This document shows, piece by piece, positions 17,263 to 25,674 of a DNA stretch of 64,000 nucleotides (position 1 is its first letter; each line of letters opens with the position of its first letter). The position numbers were made by a program, and so were the translations under genes. This stretch comes from UBA5436 sp050951845 (GTDB lineage: Bacteria > Bacillota > Clostridia > Saccharofermentanales > DTU023), in NCBI GenBank assembly GCA_050951845.1, contig JBMNJV010000001.1:372001-436000 (forward strand), read 5' to 3'. The notes below the pieces were generated by a model. The model had not been told where the DNA came from and did not search any database. It worked only from the letters and a program-made list of their open reading frames with translations.

Positions 17263-18051
17263 ATGAAAATAGGTTTATTAGTTAGATATCATCAGAATTT
17301 TAATGAATGGGCACTGTTCGCTGATGCTGTCGGAATTGACGGGATTGAAATATCTTATCAAGATGAAGGCGATTATGATATTGATCCGGAACCGATTAAA
17401 AATGCAATCAAAGACCGAAAAGTGGAAATATGTTCAATTGCAATATTCCATGTCAATACTCTTGCAGAAGATCCGCAAGAACGTGCAAGAGCAAAAGAAC
17501 TTAATTGCAATGTTATAGATACTGCTGCTGAGGTAGGTTCTAAGTTAGCTGTAATCGGTATGGGATACAACGATAACCAAAGTTTGGAAGCAAACTTGGA
17601 GGAATTTAAAGCCGAGCATGAATTCTACAATGATCGTGCGAACAAACTCGGTGTAACCTTGGCATATTATCTGGGGCATCCTCCCAATATCGCAACCAGT
17701 TTAGAAAATATTGAAAAGATTATTGAAATGATTCCGGATATTAATCTCAAAGTTGATCCGGTGGGGATAATCAGACATATGAAGATTGAACCCTATGAAG
17801 TAATCAAGGCAATCGGAGACAGAATAGTTCATTTCCATTGCAAAGATATTCTCCGATACGATGATTATGAGATCGAACCCCCGGTAGGCATGGGCCAAAT
17901 AGAATGGAATAAATTGATTGCGATGCTCTATGATTTCCATTATGATTCTTACCTTGTAATTGAACCGCACGGACCGATGTGGAGAGATGAAGATAAAATT
18001 GCAAATCACATTATATTGTCTAAACGTCATTTAGAGCAATTTATTCCTTAA
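17263..18051 (+). CDS. Sugar phosphate isomerase/epimerase-like TIM barrel
   Basis: 262-residue member of the xylose-isomerase-like TIM-barrel (AP endonuclease 2) superfamily. Metal-ligand candidates are the Asp in LKVDPVGIIRH, the His and Asp in VHFHCKDI and the Glu in YLVIEPHGP. Members act as ketose epimerases, inosose isomerases/dehydratases or 3-keto-glycoside lyase partners, and very often sit next to Gfo/Idh dehydrogenases as here. AGGAGA precedes the ATG. Precise reaction unknown; cytoplasmic. Confidence 0.85.
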   Translation: MKIGLLVRYHQNFNEWALFADAVGIDGIEISYQDEGDYDIDPEPIKNAIKDRKVEICSIAIFHVNTLAEDPQERARAKELNCNVIDTAAEVGSKLAVIGMGYNDNQSLEANLEEFKAEHEFYNDRANKLGVTLAYYLGHPPNIATSLENIEKIIEMIPDINLKVDPVGIIRHMKIEPYEVIKAIGDRIVHFHCKDILRYDDYEIEPPVGMGQIEWNKLIAMLYDFHYDSYLVIEPHGPMWRDEDKIANHIILSKRHLEQFIP

Positions 18052-18118
18052 GAATAAGTTTTATGAACATGTGTGGATGTATTTATAGATGTTTACTAAA
18101 AAATGATAGGAGGTAATA

Positions 18119-19453
18119 ATGAATATACTTTATCTGCATACGCATGACACCGGAAGATATATTATGCCCTATGGCTACATGGTTCCGACACCTAATTTAA
18201 TGGAATTGGCCCGGGATGCAACATTGTTCAGACAGTGTCATACGCCTTCGCCAACATGCTCGCCGAGCAGAGGATCTCTGTTAACAGGCATGTATCCCCA
18301 TTCAAACGGATTGATCGGTCTGGTCAACAGGGGATTTAGCTTAAATGACAAAAATCAGCATATCGTTTCTTATTTGAATGGATTTAATTATGAAACAGCT
18401 CTATCCGGGATTCAGCATGAGGACTTTACAGGAGAAGAGTTTTACCAAAAAGTTCTTTTTGAATCTGATGATTTAGGAATGTACTTTGAAGATCCGGAAG
18501 CTTTTGATGTAGAGGCGGCAACTACTGCTGCAGCTTATATTAAAGACAGAGCCGGCAAAGACGGCAATTTCTTCTTATCAGTCGGCTTAATTAATACACA
18601 TAGAGATCTTCCGCCAAATCGGGAGAAATATAAACAGGACTATCTTATACCTCCGGCAAATCTATTTGATTGCAAAACAACTCGGGAAGATATGTCGGAT
18701 TATTGTAACAGTGCAGAAATTGCTGACAGATGTTTTGGTATTGTGCTCGATGCACTCAAAGAGTCAGGATTGGAGGACGAAACAGTAATTGTACTCACAA
18801 CCGACCATGGTATTCCTTTCCCGAGACATAAGTGTCATCTGTATGATACGGGAACGGGTGTTGCATTAATTATCAGGCATCCGGGCAGCAAAACCAATGG
18901 CAAAGCCTTAGATTCTTTAGTTTCGAATATTGATGTTTTCCCGACTTTATGTGATTTATGCGGTATTCCGAAACCGGAGTGGTTACAAGGGGTTTCTTTA
19001 GCAGATCTGTTGTCCGGCGAAAAAGAAGAAGTGAGAGAAGAAGTTTTCGGTGAAATAAACTATCACGCTTCTTATGAACCTGTTCGTTCAATTCGCACCC
19101 AAAGATATAAGCTGATCAGAAGATTTGATTATCATAATAAAATTGTTCCTTCCAATACGGATAACGGTATCAGCAAGAAATTTGTGATGGAAGCAGGCTG
19201 GTTAGATAAAAAACTGAATGAAAGAGAACAGCTTTTTGATTTGTATTTAGATCCGATGGAAACAACTAATCTGGTGAATGATCCTCAATATCAAGATATA
19301 TATTGCGATCTTTCAGAACGCTTGGTCAATTGGATGGAAGAAACCGATGATCCGCTGCTTGAAGTATTGTATAGAATACCAAGACCGGAGCATGCCGAAA
19401 TTAATAAATTGACCTGTTTGCATGCAGAGATTCCGGATTATGAAACTGACTAG
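18119..19453 (+). CDS. Cytoplasmic sulfatase (formylglycine-dependent, SGSH/arylsulfatase-like)
   Basis: 444-residue type I sulfatase. The modification motif CSPSRG (Cys47, followed by SLLTGMYPHSNG) is of the Cys type, to be converted to formylglycine by an anaerobic radical SAM enzyme encoded elsewhere. The second family block is TTDHGIPFPRHKCHLYDTG, which resembles N-sulfoglucosamine sulfohydrolase-like sulfatases. The N-terminus (MNILYLHTHDTG) goes straight into the first beta strand with no signal peptide, so it works in the cytosol on an imported sulfate ester. The position between sugar-modifying enzymes and an importer supports use of a small sulfated glycoside. The exact sulfate ester cannot be assigned. 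Confidence 0.87.
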   Translation: MNILYLHTHDTGRYIMPYGYMVPTPNLMELARDATLFRQCHTPSPTCSPSRGSLLTGMYPHSNGLIGLVNRGFSLNDKNQHIVSYLNGFNYETALSGIQHEDFTGEEFYQKVLFESDDLGMYFEDPEAFDVEAATTAAAYIKDRAGKDGNFFLSVGLINTHRDLPPNREKYKQDYLIPPANLFDCKTTREDMSDYCNSAEIADRCFGIVLDALKESGLEDETVIVLTTDHGIPFPRHKCHLYDTGTGVALIIRHPGSKTNGKALDSLVSNIDVFPTLCDLCGIPKPEWLQGVSLADLLSGEKEEVREEVFGEINYHASYEPVRSIRTQRYKLIRRFDYHNKIVPSNTDNGISKKFVMEAGWLDKKLNEREQLFDLYLDPMETTNLVNDPQYQDIYCDLSERLVNWMEETDDPLLEVLYRIPRPEHAEINKLTCLHAEIPDYETD

Positions 19454-19531
19454 TGGTTATTGATAGGTTGATAAATAGAGTTGAAAAATAAAAAACAAAC
19501 AAGTTGATTTTGAGATAAAAGGGGGAGAAAC

Positions 19532-20737
19532 ATGAATAATAATGATTCAATTTTAAGTCAACCGATAAAAATCGGAAACTTAACCGCAACGAACAGATTT
19601 GTCATCAATGCTATGGAATGCGGTGATTCAAACGACAAAGGAGAATTTACGCCTGAGATTGTAAACAGATATAGGAGATTATTTGAAGGCAATGCAGGTA
19701 TTGTATTTTTTGAGTCAGTTACCTTGCAATTGGAGAGTAAAGCTCGAAAAAATCAATTATTATTAAATCCATATGATTCTGAAAACATTGAAAATTGGCG
19801 TGCTTTTGTCAAAGACTTAAAAGAAGTCAACCCGAATGTACTTTTAATAGTTCAGATTAATCATGGCGGAGAAAAATCCAGTGATGTATTTTCAAGGAAA
19901 ATGTGCCCTAAACCGGTTTTCGGAATAGGGGGAGAAATGGTTTCTGAAGAATATATCGACGAGATGATGGATTCTTTTGTTGATGCTTCGAAAGTGCTCT
20001 ATGACATAGGTGCTGATGGGGTTGATCTGAAATATGGTCACGGTTATATGATTTGCAATATTCTCAGACCATATAACGACAGAGATTGGAAGTACGGCGG
20101 GTCATGGGAAAATCGCAGCAGAGTTCCTTTTGAAATAACTGAAAGAGTGCGCAAAGAGATTCCGGATAAGAATTTCCTGGTCGGCTCAAAACTTACTATG
20201 TGGGAAAGATTCCCCGGTGGTTTCGGAACCGCCGGTCCCGATACTCCTGTGTTGGACTTAACTGAACCGCTGGACTTGATCAAGGGATTGGAAGAAAGAG
20301 GTTCGGATTTCTTCATGGAATCTTGTGTTCCGTCTATACCCGGAAGAAACTATCCGGAAGTTGTTTATGATCATTTTACAATGAGTAAAATTATGAAAGA
20401 AGCTGTAAAACCGGAAACCGTTATTATCGGCGGAGCATATTCGGTTCTAAACAACGGAAACAATACCTTGGGTTATCTGCCGCCTGAACAGAAATCATTG
20501 TTTTATTGGGCAAATAAGAATATTCAGGATAATTATGCAGATATGATAGCTATAGGACGTCAATCCCTGGCAGATGCTCTTCTGCCGCAAAAGTACTTAA
20601 CCGGCAGAGAAGACGAAATTGATTGGTGCATCAGCTGTAATATTTGTGAAAAATTATTGCATAGTCAGAACAAAGTTGGATGTGTTAACTATTACAAAGA
20701 ATATATGGACATCTACAAACAATCACTGAAAAAATAA
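19532..20737 (+). CDS. Old yellow enzyme-like flavin oxidoreductase with Fe-S cysteines
   Basis: 401-residue protein covering the FMN TIM barrel of the NADH:flavin oxidoreductase/2,4-dienoyl-CoA reductase family (LSQPIKIGNLTATNRFVINAME start; GADGVDLKYGHGYMICNILRPYNDRDWKYGG active-site stretch; MIAIGRQSLADALL near residue 345). At the C-terminal end it keeps the cysteine cluster WCISCNICEKLLHSQNKVGC typical of the 4Fe-4S site in dienoyl-CoA reductases but then stops, lacking the usual FAD/NADH domain of about 250 residues. It may reduce an unsaturated intermediate using electrons from another protein. The role in this operon is inferred. Confidence 0.84.
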   Translation: MNNNDSILSQPIKIGNLTATNRFVINAMECGDSNDKGEFTPEIVNRYRRLFEGNAGIVFFESVTLQLESKARKNQLLLNPYDSENIENWRAFVKDLKEVNPNVLLIVQINHGGEKSSDVFSRKMCPKPVFGIGGEMVSEEYIDEMMDSFVDASKVLYDIGADGVDLKYGHGYMICNILRPYNDRDWKYGGSWENRSRVPFEITERVRKEIPDKNFLVGSKLTMWERFPGGFGTAGPDTPVLDLTEPLDLIKGLEERGSDFFMESCVPSIPGRNYPEVVYDHFTMSKIMKEAVKPETVIIGGAYSVLNNGNNTLGYLPPEQKSLFYWANKNIQDNYADMIAIGRQSLADALLPQKYLTGREDEIDWCISCNICEKLLHSQNKVGCVNYYKEYMDIYKQSLKK

Positions 20738-20824
20738 AAGAGAGGTTAGTATGAAGTAACGTGTATAAATCTTATACACGTTACTTATAACTTCATCCCA
20801 GAAGATGATCTCTCTCTTTATTTT
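20736..20824 (+). repeat. Long stem-loop before the binding-protein gene
   Basis: A perfect inner hairpin with 15-bp arms (AAGTAACGTGTATAA at 20754-20768, complementary arm 20772-20786, 3-base loop) sits inside outer arms AAAGAGAG and CTCTCTTT, followed by ATTTTA. It could be a leaky terminator or an RNA processing/stability element located directly upstream of the lipoprotein gene. Confidence 0.6.
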
Positions 20825-20863
20825 AGATTAATAGAACAATAATTAGAAAATGGAGGAAAAAAC

Positions 20864-22072
20864 ATGAAAAAATTATTAGCATTATTAATTGCGATAATTA
20901 TGGTGATGGGTCTTGTTGCCTGTGGTGGTGACAAAAAAGAAGACACGGCTAAAGAAGATTCTAAAAAAGCTGAAGATGTTAAGGAAGAAGCAGCTGACGA
21001 CAAGAAGGAAGAAGCAGCTGACGACAAGAAGGAAGAAGCAGCTGATGACAAGAAGGAAGAAGCAGCTGACGACAAGAAGGAAGAAGCAGTCGATGAAGCA
21101 GACTTGCCGGTACTTAGACTGGGTGTCTTCGACAGCAGATCTTCCTTTGTAAATTGGTATATTATGGAAAACGGACTTGATGTTGCAAACGGTTTCAAAA
21201 TTGAGCCTACAGTTTCAACAGCAGGCGGCTCTTTCCTGAACGAAGCAATCGGAGCCGGCAAAATTGATGCAACTCAAATTGCTGCTGCTCAAGCAGTATT
21301 TTCCGCATCAGTCTATGATTGTATTAATGTTGTTGAATTCAGTGAAGCCTCAGGCAGTTCAGCTATTTTTGCCCGTCCTGACAGTGATGAAGCACAGATT
21401 ATCGGTGACAACCCCGACTTCCCTGAAGTCAGAGGCAGTGCAGAAACCATCAAAGGCAAAACCTTTATGTATCCGACAGGTTCGATGTCTCAGTTAACAG
21501 TTGCTAAATACTTGGAAGTATTCGGCTTAACCTTAGACGATATCGATTCAATTAATACACAATATGGTCCCGGTTACCAAGCTTTGCAAGCAGGTGAAGG
21601 CGACACAGTTACGTTATTCTCACCCTTAACCTTGTTTGCTGAAAGTGACGGTTATGTAGCTCTTGCATCGATGGATCAATTGGGTCAATCAGTCCGTGAC
21701 TGCCTCATGGTAACACCGGAAGCCTACAATAATCCTGAGAAGATGGATACAATTAAAAAGTGGATCACCGTTCTCTTCGAATGTAATGAAAAATTCCAAG
21801 AAGACAAAGAATGGCAACGAGAAGAATTAGAGAAATTCCATGCATTCTATGGTAATGATATTTCTGATCCGGCTATGCTGGACACTGAAATTAATAAGCA
21901 CTATTTGTTAACTGTCGATGAAGCAATGGCTTCTTTGGATGATTTAGGAAAATCAGCTTTAGCAGTCGGTACATACTACTATGAAATCGGGATTGTCGAA
22001 GAAGATGCTTTGGAAAAAATTGAAAATAATGTAGACAAATCAATCATGCAAGAATTATACGGTGACAAATAA
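20864..22072 (+). CDS. NitT/TauT-type ABC substrate-binding lipoprotein
   Basis: 402-residue lipoprotein with signal peptide and lipobox GLVACGG (lipidated Cys near 20), then a charged linker (about 22-80) encoded by four 24-bp repeats (EEAADDKK), then a binding domain of the NMT1/SsuA/TauA kind (LPVLRLGVFDSRSSFVNWYIMENG; GSMSQLTVAKYLEVFGL; GYQALQAGEGD). Such proteins usually bind sulfonates, nitrate, pyrimidine precursors or small aromatics, and sit with paired TauC/TauB subunits as here. Next to a sulfatase and under a ROK sugar-type regulator, the ligand could be a sulfated sugar or an anionic glycoside; this is inference. Confidence 0.88.
   Translation: MKKLLALLIAIIMVMGLVACGGDKKEDTAKEDSKKAEDVKEEAADDKKEEAADDKKEEAADDKKEEAADDKKEEAVDEADLPVLRLGVFDSRSSFVNWYIMENGLDVANGFKIEPTVSTAGGSFLNEAIGAGKIDATQIAAAQAVFSASVYDCINVVEFSEASGSSAIFARPDSDEAQIIGDNPDFPEVRGSAETIKGKTFMYPTGSMSQLTVAKYLEVFGLTLDDIDSINTQYGPGYQALQAGEGDTVTLFSPLTLFAESDGYVALASMDQLGQSVRDCLMVTPEAYNNPEKMDTIKKWITVLFECNEKFQEDKEWQREELEKFHAFYGNDISDPAMLDTEINKHYLLTVDEAMASLDDLGKSALAVGTYYYEIGIVEEDALEKIENNVDKSIMQELYGDK
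20984..21088 (+). repeat. 24-bp tandem repeats coding the lipoprotein linker
   Basis: Four almost identical 24-bp units at 20984, 21008, 21032 and 21056 plus a partial unit, each coding EEAADDKK. They resemble in style, but not in sequence, the 30-bp repeats of the lipoprotein at 9543. Confidence 0.85.
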
Positions 22073-22109
22073 TCATTAATTATTGATTTTATGACAACGG
22101 TATAACGAT

Positions 22110-22145
22110 TTTAACCGTCTCTGTTTTTGAGCAGAGACGGTTAAA
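22110..22145 (+). repeat. Stable hairpin after the binding-protein gene
   Basis: Perfect 14-bp arms (TTTAACCGTCTCTG, 22110-22123; complement 22132-22145) with an 8-base loop, but no T run behind it. It is better read as an mRNA 3'-end protector or attenuator between binding protein and permeases than as a full terminator. Confidence 0.65.
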
Positions 22146-22248
22146 CAAATAAAAAACCCTATTATGTCGGCAATTTACGAAAGAACAAACTTTATTTCTT
22201 TTTTGCTTTTTAACATGATAGAACTTTAAATTTTATGAGGAGTACATT

Positions 22249-23046
22249 TTGAAATTGTCTAAGATGAAAAAGAAAAATAATAAAGTGAAATACATCTTGA
22301 TCTCAATAATCTCATTTGCCGTGTTTCTTGTAATATGGTATATGGTTACAGATGTATTTAAACTTGTAAAACCGATATCGTTACCCAGTCCGATAAAAGT
22401 AGTAGAAAGTTTTATAAATAAATTTTCTTCTAAAAGACCGGATGGCTCAACACTTCAAGCACATGTTTTATCAAGCTTATCAATCGTGCTGACAGGTTAT
22501 CTTGCAGGATGTATAGTAGGTGTTCCGCTGGGAATTTTCATGGCCTGGAACAGAAGAGCCGATACATTTATCCGACCTGTGTTTGACTGGTTCAGATCTG
22601 TCCCCGGCATGGGCTGGATTCCGGTAATGATATTAATTTTCGGAATTAATCTTGCCTCAAAAGCGGCGATCGTATTTGCAATTTCTTTTGTCGCAATATT
22701 AATTAACTCATATTCAGGAATTAAGAATACAAATCCTGTCCATATGTGGGTTGCCCAAACTTTCGGTGCATCCAATAAACAATTATTATTTAGAGTTGCA
22801 ATACCGTCAGCGTTACCGCATATATTCACCGGATTGCGCCAAGGCTTGAATCAGGCATGGGCATCGGTTGTAGCGGCTGAAATGATCGGTTCTAACAAAG
22901 GTCTTGGTTTTATGATTCAAATGAATCGGGAAAATTCCAGAGCAGATCTGATTATTGTCGGAATGTTGTCGATAGGATTAGTAGGAACAATTTTATCTGT
23001 CGTACTGCAAAAGTTTGAAGATAAATATGTCAGAGGGAGGCACTAA
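22249..23046 (+). CDS. NitT/TauT-type ABC permease (first)
   Basis: 265-residue permease of the SsuC/TauC family, with an N-terminal basic tail, about six membrane segments and the EAA-type loop for ATPase contact (VAQTFGASNKQLLFRVAIPSALPHIFTGL, about 165-195). The start is a TTG at 22249, seven bases after GAGGAG; no better start is in range. It ends 2 bp before the second permease, so the two are coupled and probably form a heterodimeric channel. Confidence 0.9.
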   Translation: MKLSKMKKKNNKVKYILISIISFAVFLVIWYMVTDVFKLVKPISLPSPIKVVESFINKFSSKRPDGSTLQAHVLSSLSIVLTGYLAGCIVGVPLGIFMAWNRRADTFIRPVFDWFRSVPGMGWIPVMILIFGINLASKAAIVFAISFVAILINSYSGIKNTNPVHMWVAQTFGASNKQLLFRVAIPSALPHIFTGLRQGLNQAWASVVAAEMIGSNKGLGFMIQMNRENSRADLIIVGMLSIGLVGTILSVVLQKFEDKYVRGRH

Positions 23047-23048
23047 TT

Positions 23049-23885
23049 ATGGCTACCAATAAAGATATTAAAAAGAAGAAAAGGAAGCCGGCCATTATTA
23101 GCGAAGATCAAATTACCAAAAAACAATCAACAATATATGCATTTATTTCCTTTGGAGTTGTTGTTGTAGTCTGGCAATTGGCAGTCTTGTTCTTACCGAA
23201 TTTCGGTAACATATTTCCCGGTCCGTACAATGTAGTTGCACTATTGGTAAAAACTGTCACGGAACCGGTAGGACAATTAACGCTGTTCGGGCATTTAGGC
23301 TGGACACTGAAAAGAATCTTTGTCGGATACTTCGTAGGTGCAGTAATCGGTGTTATAACCGGCCTGGCGATGGGAACATCCAAATTAGCAAATGCAATTA
23401 TTTCACCCGTCTTTGAAATCTTGCGTCCGATCCCGGCAATAGCCTGGGTCCCGATGGCAATATTGTGGTTCGGTCTTGGCGAAACATCAAAATACTTTAT
23501 TATCGGCTTTTCAACCTTTGTAATCTGTGCTCTTAACTCAATAGCCGGTGCAAGAGCAACCAGTGAAACATTGAAGGGGGCCGCCCGAATGCTCGGAGCG
23601 TCAGAACGTCAGCTGTTTTCAAAAATTATTTTCCCGTCATCTGTTCCGCAAATTTTTGCCGGTTTACAGATAAGTTTATCTGCAAGTTGTAGTACAATTC
23701 TCGCTGCGGAGATGGTCCGATCTGAAGAAGGCGCAGGCTGGCTGATCCTCAGAGGAATGAATACAGGGAATATGACTCTTGTTTTAGTAGGTTTGATTGT
23801 TATAAGTGTTACCGGTTTAATCCTGGCGACTATTATGCGGGGAATAGAAAGAAAAGCAATATCATGGAGTTTCAGAGGTAAATAG
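23049..23885 (+). CDS. NitT/TauT-type ABC permease (second)
   Basis: 278-residue permease homologous to the one just upstream: basic N-terminus (KDIKKKKRKP), about six hydrophobic segments, EILRPIPAIAWVPMAILWFG and the EAA loop GAARMLGASERQLFSKIIFPSSVPQIFAGL. GGAGG overlaps the end of the upstream gene. Having two distinct permeases and two distinct ATPases implies a full A-B/A'-B' importer rather than the homodimeric Ssu/Tau arrangement. Confidence 0.9.
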   Translation: MATNKDIKKKKRKPAIISEDQITKKQSTIYAFISFGVVVVVWQLAVLFLPNFGNIFPGPYNVVALLVKTVTEPVGQLTLFGHLGWTLKRIFVGYFVGAVIGVITGLAMGTSKLANAIISPVFEILRPIPAIAWVPMAILWFGLGETSKYFIIGFSTFVICALNSIAGARATSETLKGAARMLGASERQLFSKIIFPSSVPQIFAGLQISLSASCSTILAAEMVRSEEGAGWLILRGMNTGNMTLVLVGLIVISVTGLILATIMRGIERKAISWSFRGK

Positions 23886-23896
23886 GAGAAGATAAT

Positions 23897-24658
23897 ATGA
23901 ATAATGAAGTAGTAATTAAGTGTGAAAATATATCTAAAACTTTTCCTACCGCAGACGGTACAGCATTTGATGTTATTGCTGATTTTAGTATAGAAGTAAA
24001 TAAAAACGAATTTGTTGTATTAATCGGTCCCGGTCAATGCGGAAAAACGACCCTGATCAATATCATAGCAGGCCTGGAAGAAGCAACCGGCGGCATAGTC
24101 AAAGTAGGCGGTGAGCTTGTAACCGAACCTGATCCGAAGATAGGTGTAGTATATCAAGAAACAAATTTATTCCCCTGGCTGACCGTAATGGGAAATGTGG
24201 AATTCGGACCGAAAGCCCAAGGAGAAAGCAAGGCATCACGTCAGGAACGAGCCCAAAAATATATCGATTTGGTAGGTTTATCAGGTTTTGAAAATCAACA
24301 TCCGAATAAACTGTCAGGCGGAATGCAACAACGTGTAGGAATTGCAAGAGTTTATACAAATGAACCACTGGTTCTGCTTTTGGATGAACCGTTCGGACAT
24401 CTGGATGCTCAAACCAGGTATTTAATGGAAGAAGAGCTGGAGAAAATCTGGCGTCAGGAGAGAAGGACCGTACTGTTTGTCACGAATAACCTGGAAGAAG
24501 CGATCTTCCTGGCAGATCGAATTGTGTTAATGACTAATTGTCCATCCACAGTTAAACAAGAATATATTATAGATCTTCCGAGACCTAGAGATATTACCAG
24601 TCGAGAGTTTCTTAAAATCAGAGAAGAAATCAGTAAAAACTTGGATTTGACGAGTTAG
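23897..24658 (+). CDS. NitT/TauT-type ABC ATPase (first, H-loop His missing)
   Basis: 253-residue ATPase of the TauB/SsuB family. The Walker A is GPGQCGKTTL (Gln where Ser is usual), signature LSGGMQQR is canonical, Walker B is LLLLDEPFGHLD with the catalytic Glu. The H-loop reads FVTNNLEEA: the switch His is replaced by Asn (residue 197). Together with the next ATPase this places the altered nucleotide-site residues together. It couples ATP use to the permease pair upstream. Confidence 0.9.
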   Translation: MNNEVVIKCENISKTFPTADGTAFDVIADFSIEVNKNEFVVLIGPGQCGKTTLINIIAGLEEATGGIVKVGGELVTEPDPKIGVVYQETNLFPWLTVMGNVEFGPKAQGESKASRQERAQKYIDLVGLSGFENQHPNKLSGGMQQRVGIARVYTNEPLVLLLDEPFGHLDAQTRYLMEEELEKIWRQERRTVLFVTNNLEEAIFLADRIVLMTNCPSTVKQEYIIDLPRPRDITSREFLKIREEISKNLDLTS

Positions 24659-24672
24659 ATTTGGAGAAAGTA

Positions 24673-25419
24673 ATGGGACAAGACAGTATTAAATTAGAAG
24701 TAAAAAACATGACTAAGAAGTTCGGCGACTTGCATGTTTTAGACGATATTACATTTAATGTTAAAAAAGGAGAGTTTTTGTGTATAGTAGGACCGACAGG
24801 ATGCGGAAAAACCACATTCTTGAATTGTCTTACGCATATCTATGAAACTACTGAAGGTTCAATCTTATTGGACGGTGAAGAAGTAGATTTGGAAAAACAC
24901 AATATAGCTTACATTTTGCAGGAATATTCCGCATATCCCTGGCTGACTGTTCAAGAAAACATCCAGTTCGGATTAGAGATCAAGGGCTATCCCAAAGAAG
25001 AGATACTCGAAAAGGCTGAAGCAACAATGAAATTAGTCGGACTGGAAAGATTTAAAGATTATTATCCTAATAAATTATCCACCAGTATGCTTCAAAGAGT
25101 AGTTATTGCCAGAACATTTGCCACAGATCCGGAGTTGCTGCTGATGGATGAACCATACGGTCAATTGGATATCGAGCTCAGATTCCGGCTGGAGGATGAA
25201 CTGATCCGTATATGGCAAGAAACGGGTACGACAGTAATCTTCATTACTCATAATATTGAAGAGGCGGTATATCTGGCAGAAAGAATTTTAGTTCTCACCA
25301 ATAAACCGACTACGATAAAAGCGGAAGTGCAATGTGATTTGCCGCGACCACGCGATGTAACATCTCCCGAGTTCATTAAGATCAGAGATGAAGTAACAGA
25401 TCTGATTAAATGGTGGTAA
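24673..25419 (+). CDS. NitT/TauT-type ABC ATPase (second, signature motif altered)
   Basis: About 248-residue TauB/SsuB-like ATPase. Walker A GPTGCGKTTF, Walker B LLLMDEPYGQLD and H-loop FITHNIEEA (His193) are canonical, but the ABC signature is LSTSMLQR (residues 135-142) in place of LSGGQ/M. A TTG at 24661 is in frame; I choose ATG 24673 because GGAGAAAG fits it. The gene follows the first ATPase by 14 bp and is followed by a strong terminator, so it ends the operon that starts at the promoter near 15908. Confidence 0.9.
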   Translation: MGQDSIKLEVKNMTKKFGDLHVLDDITFNVKKGEFLCIVGPTGCGKTTFLNCLTHIYETTEGSILLDGEEVDLEKHNIAYILQEYSAYPWLTVQENIQFGLEIKGYPKEEILEKAEATMKLVGLERFKDYYPNKLSTSMLQRVVIARTFATDPELLLMDEPYGQLDIELRFRLEDELIRIWQETGTTVIFITHNIEEAVYLAERILVLTNKPTTIKAEVQCDLPRPRDVTSPEFIKIRDEVTDLIKWW

Positions 25420-25509
25420 TAAACTGAAGGCAGAAAATATTTATCGGTTAATGCCTTGATAATTGTTAATTGAAAATTATACGGAGACTTATATTTGTAC
25501 AATGTTTTT

Positions 25510-25554
25510 ATTCTTTCAGAATCCCGGCTGAGCTAGCCGGATTTCTGAAAGAAT
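25510..25554 (+). terminator. Terminator of the sulfatase/importer operon
   Basis: Long hairpin: ATTCTTTCAGAATCCCGGCT on the left and AGCCGGATTTCTGAAAGAAT on the right, 5-base loop, one mismatch position, followed by a T-rich stretch. It separates the operon from xylA. Confidence 0.85.
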
Positions 25555-25674
25555 CTTATTTCTTATTAAGTTTTCTCGAAGTAGAATTTTTGAATATTCT
25601 TGAAAAAGTGATTAAACTGAAAATAGTTCTGAATACAATCTTATAAATATTTTTTTGAAAATAAGGAGAAAAAA

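Noticed and set aside
17263..18051. Gene considered as endonuclease IV
   Set aside because: Fold is the same superfamily, but metal-site pattern and operon context fit sugar isomerases/epimerases instead.
20984..21088. Tandem repeats considered as a CRISPR array
   Set aside because: Units are contiguous, in frame, with no spacers; they code the lipoprotein linker.
22110..22145. Hairpin as an ordinary Rho-independent terminator
   Set aside because: The stem is strong but the following bases lack a T run and genes downstream belong to the same importer.
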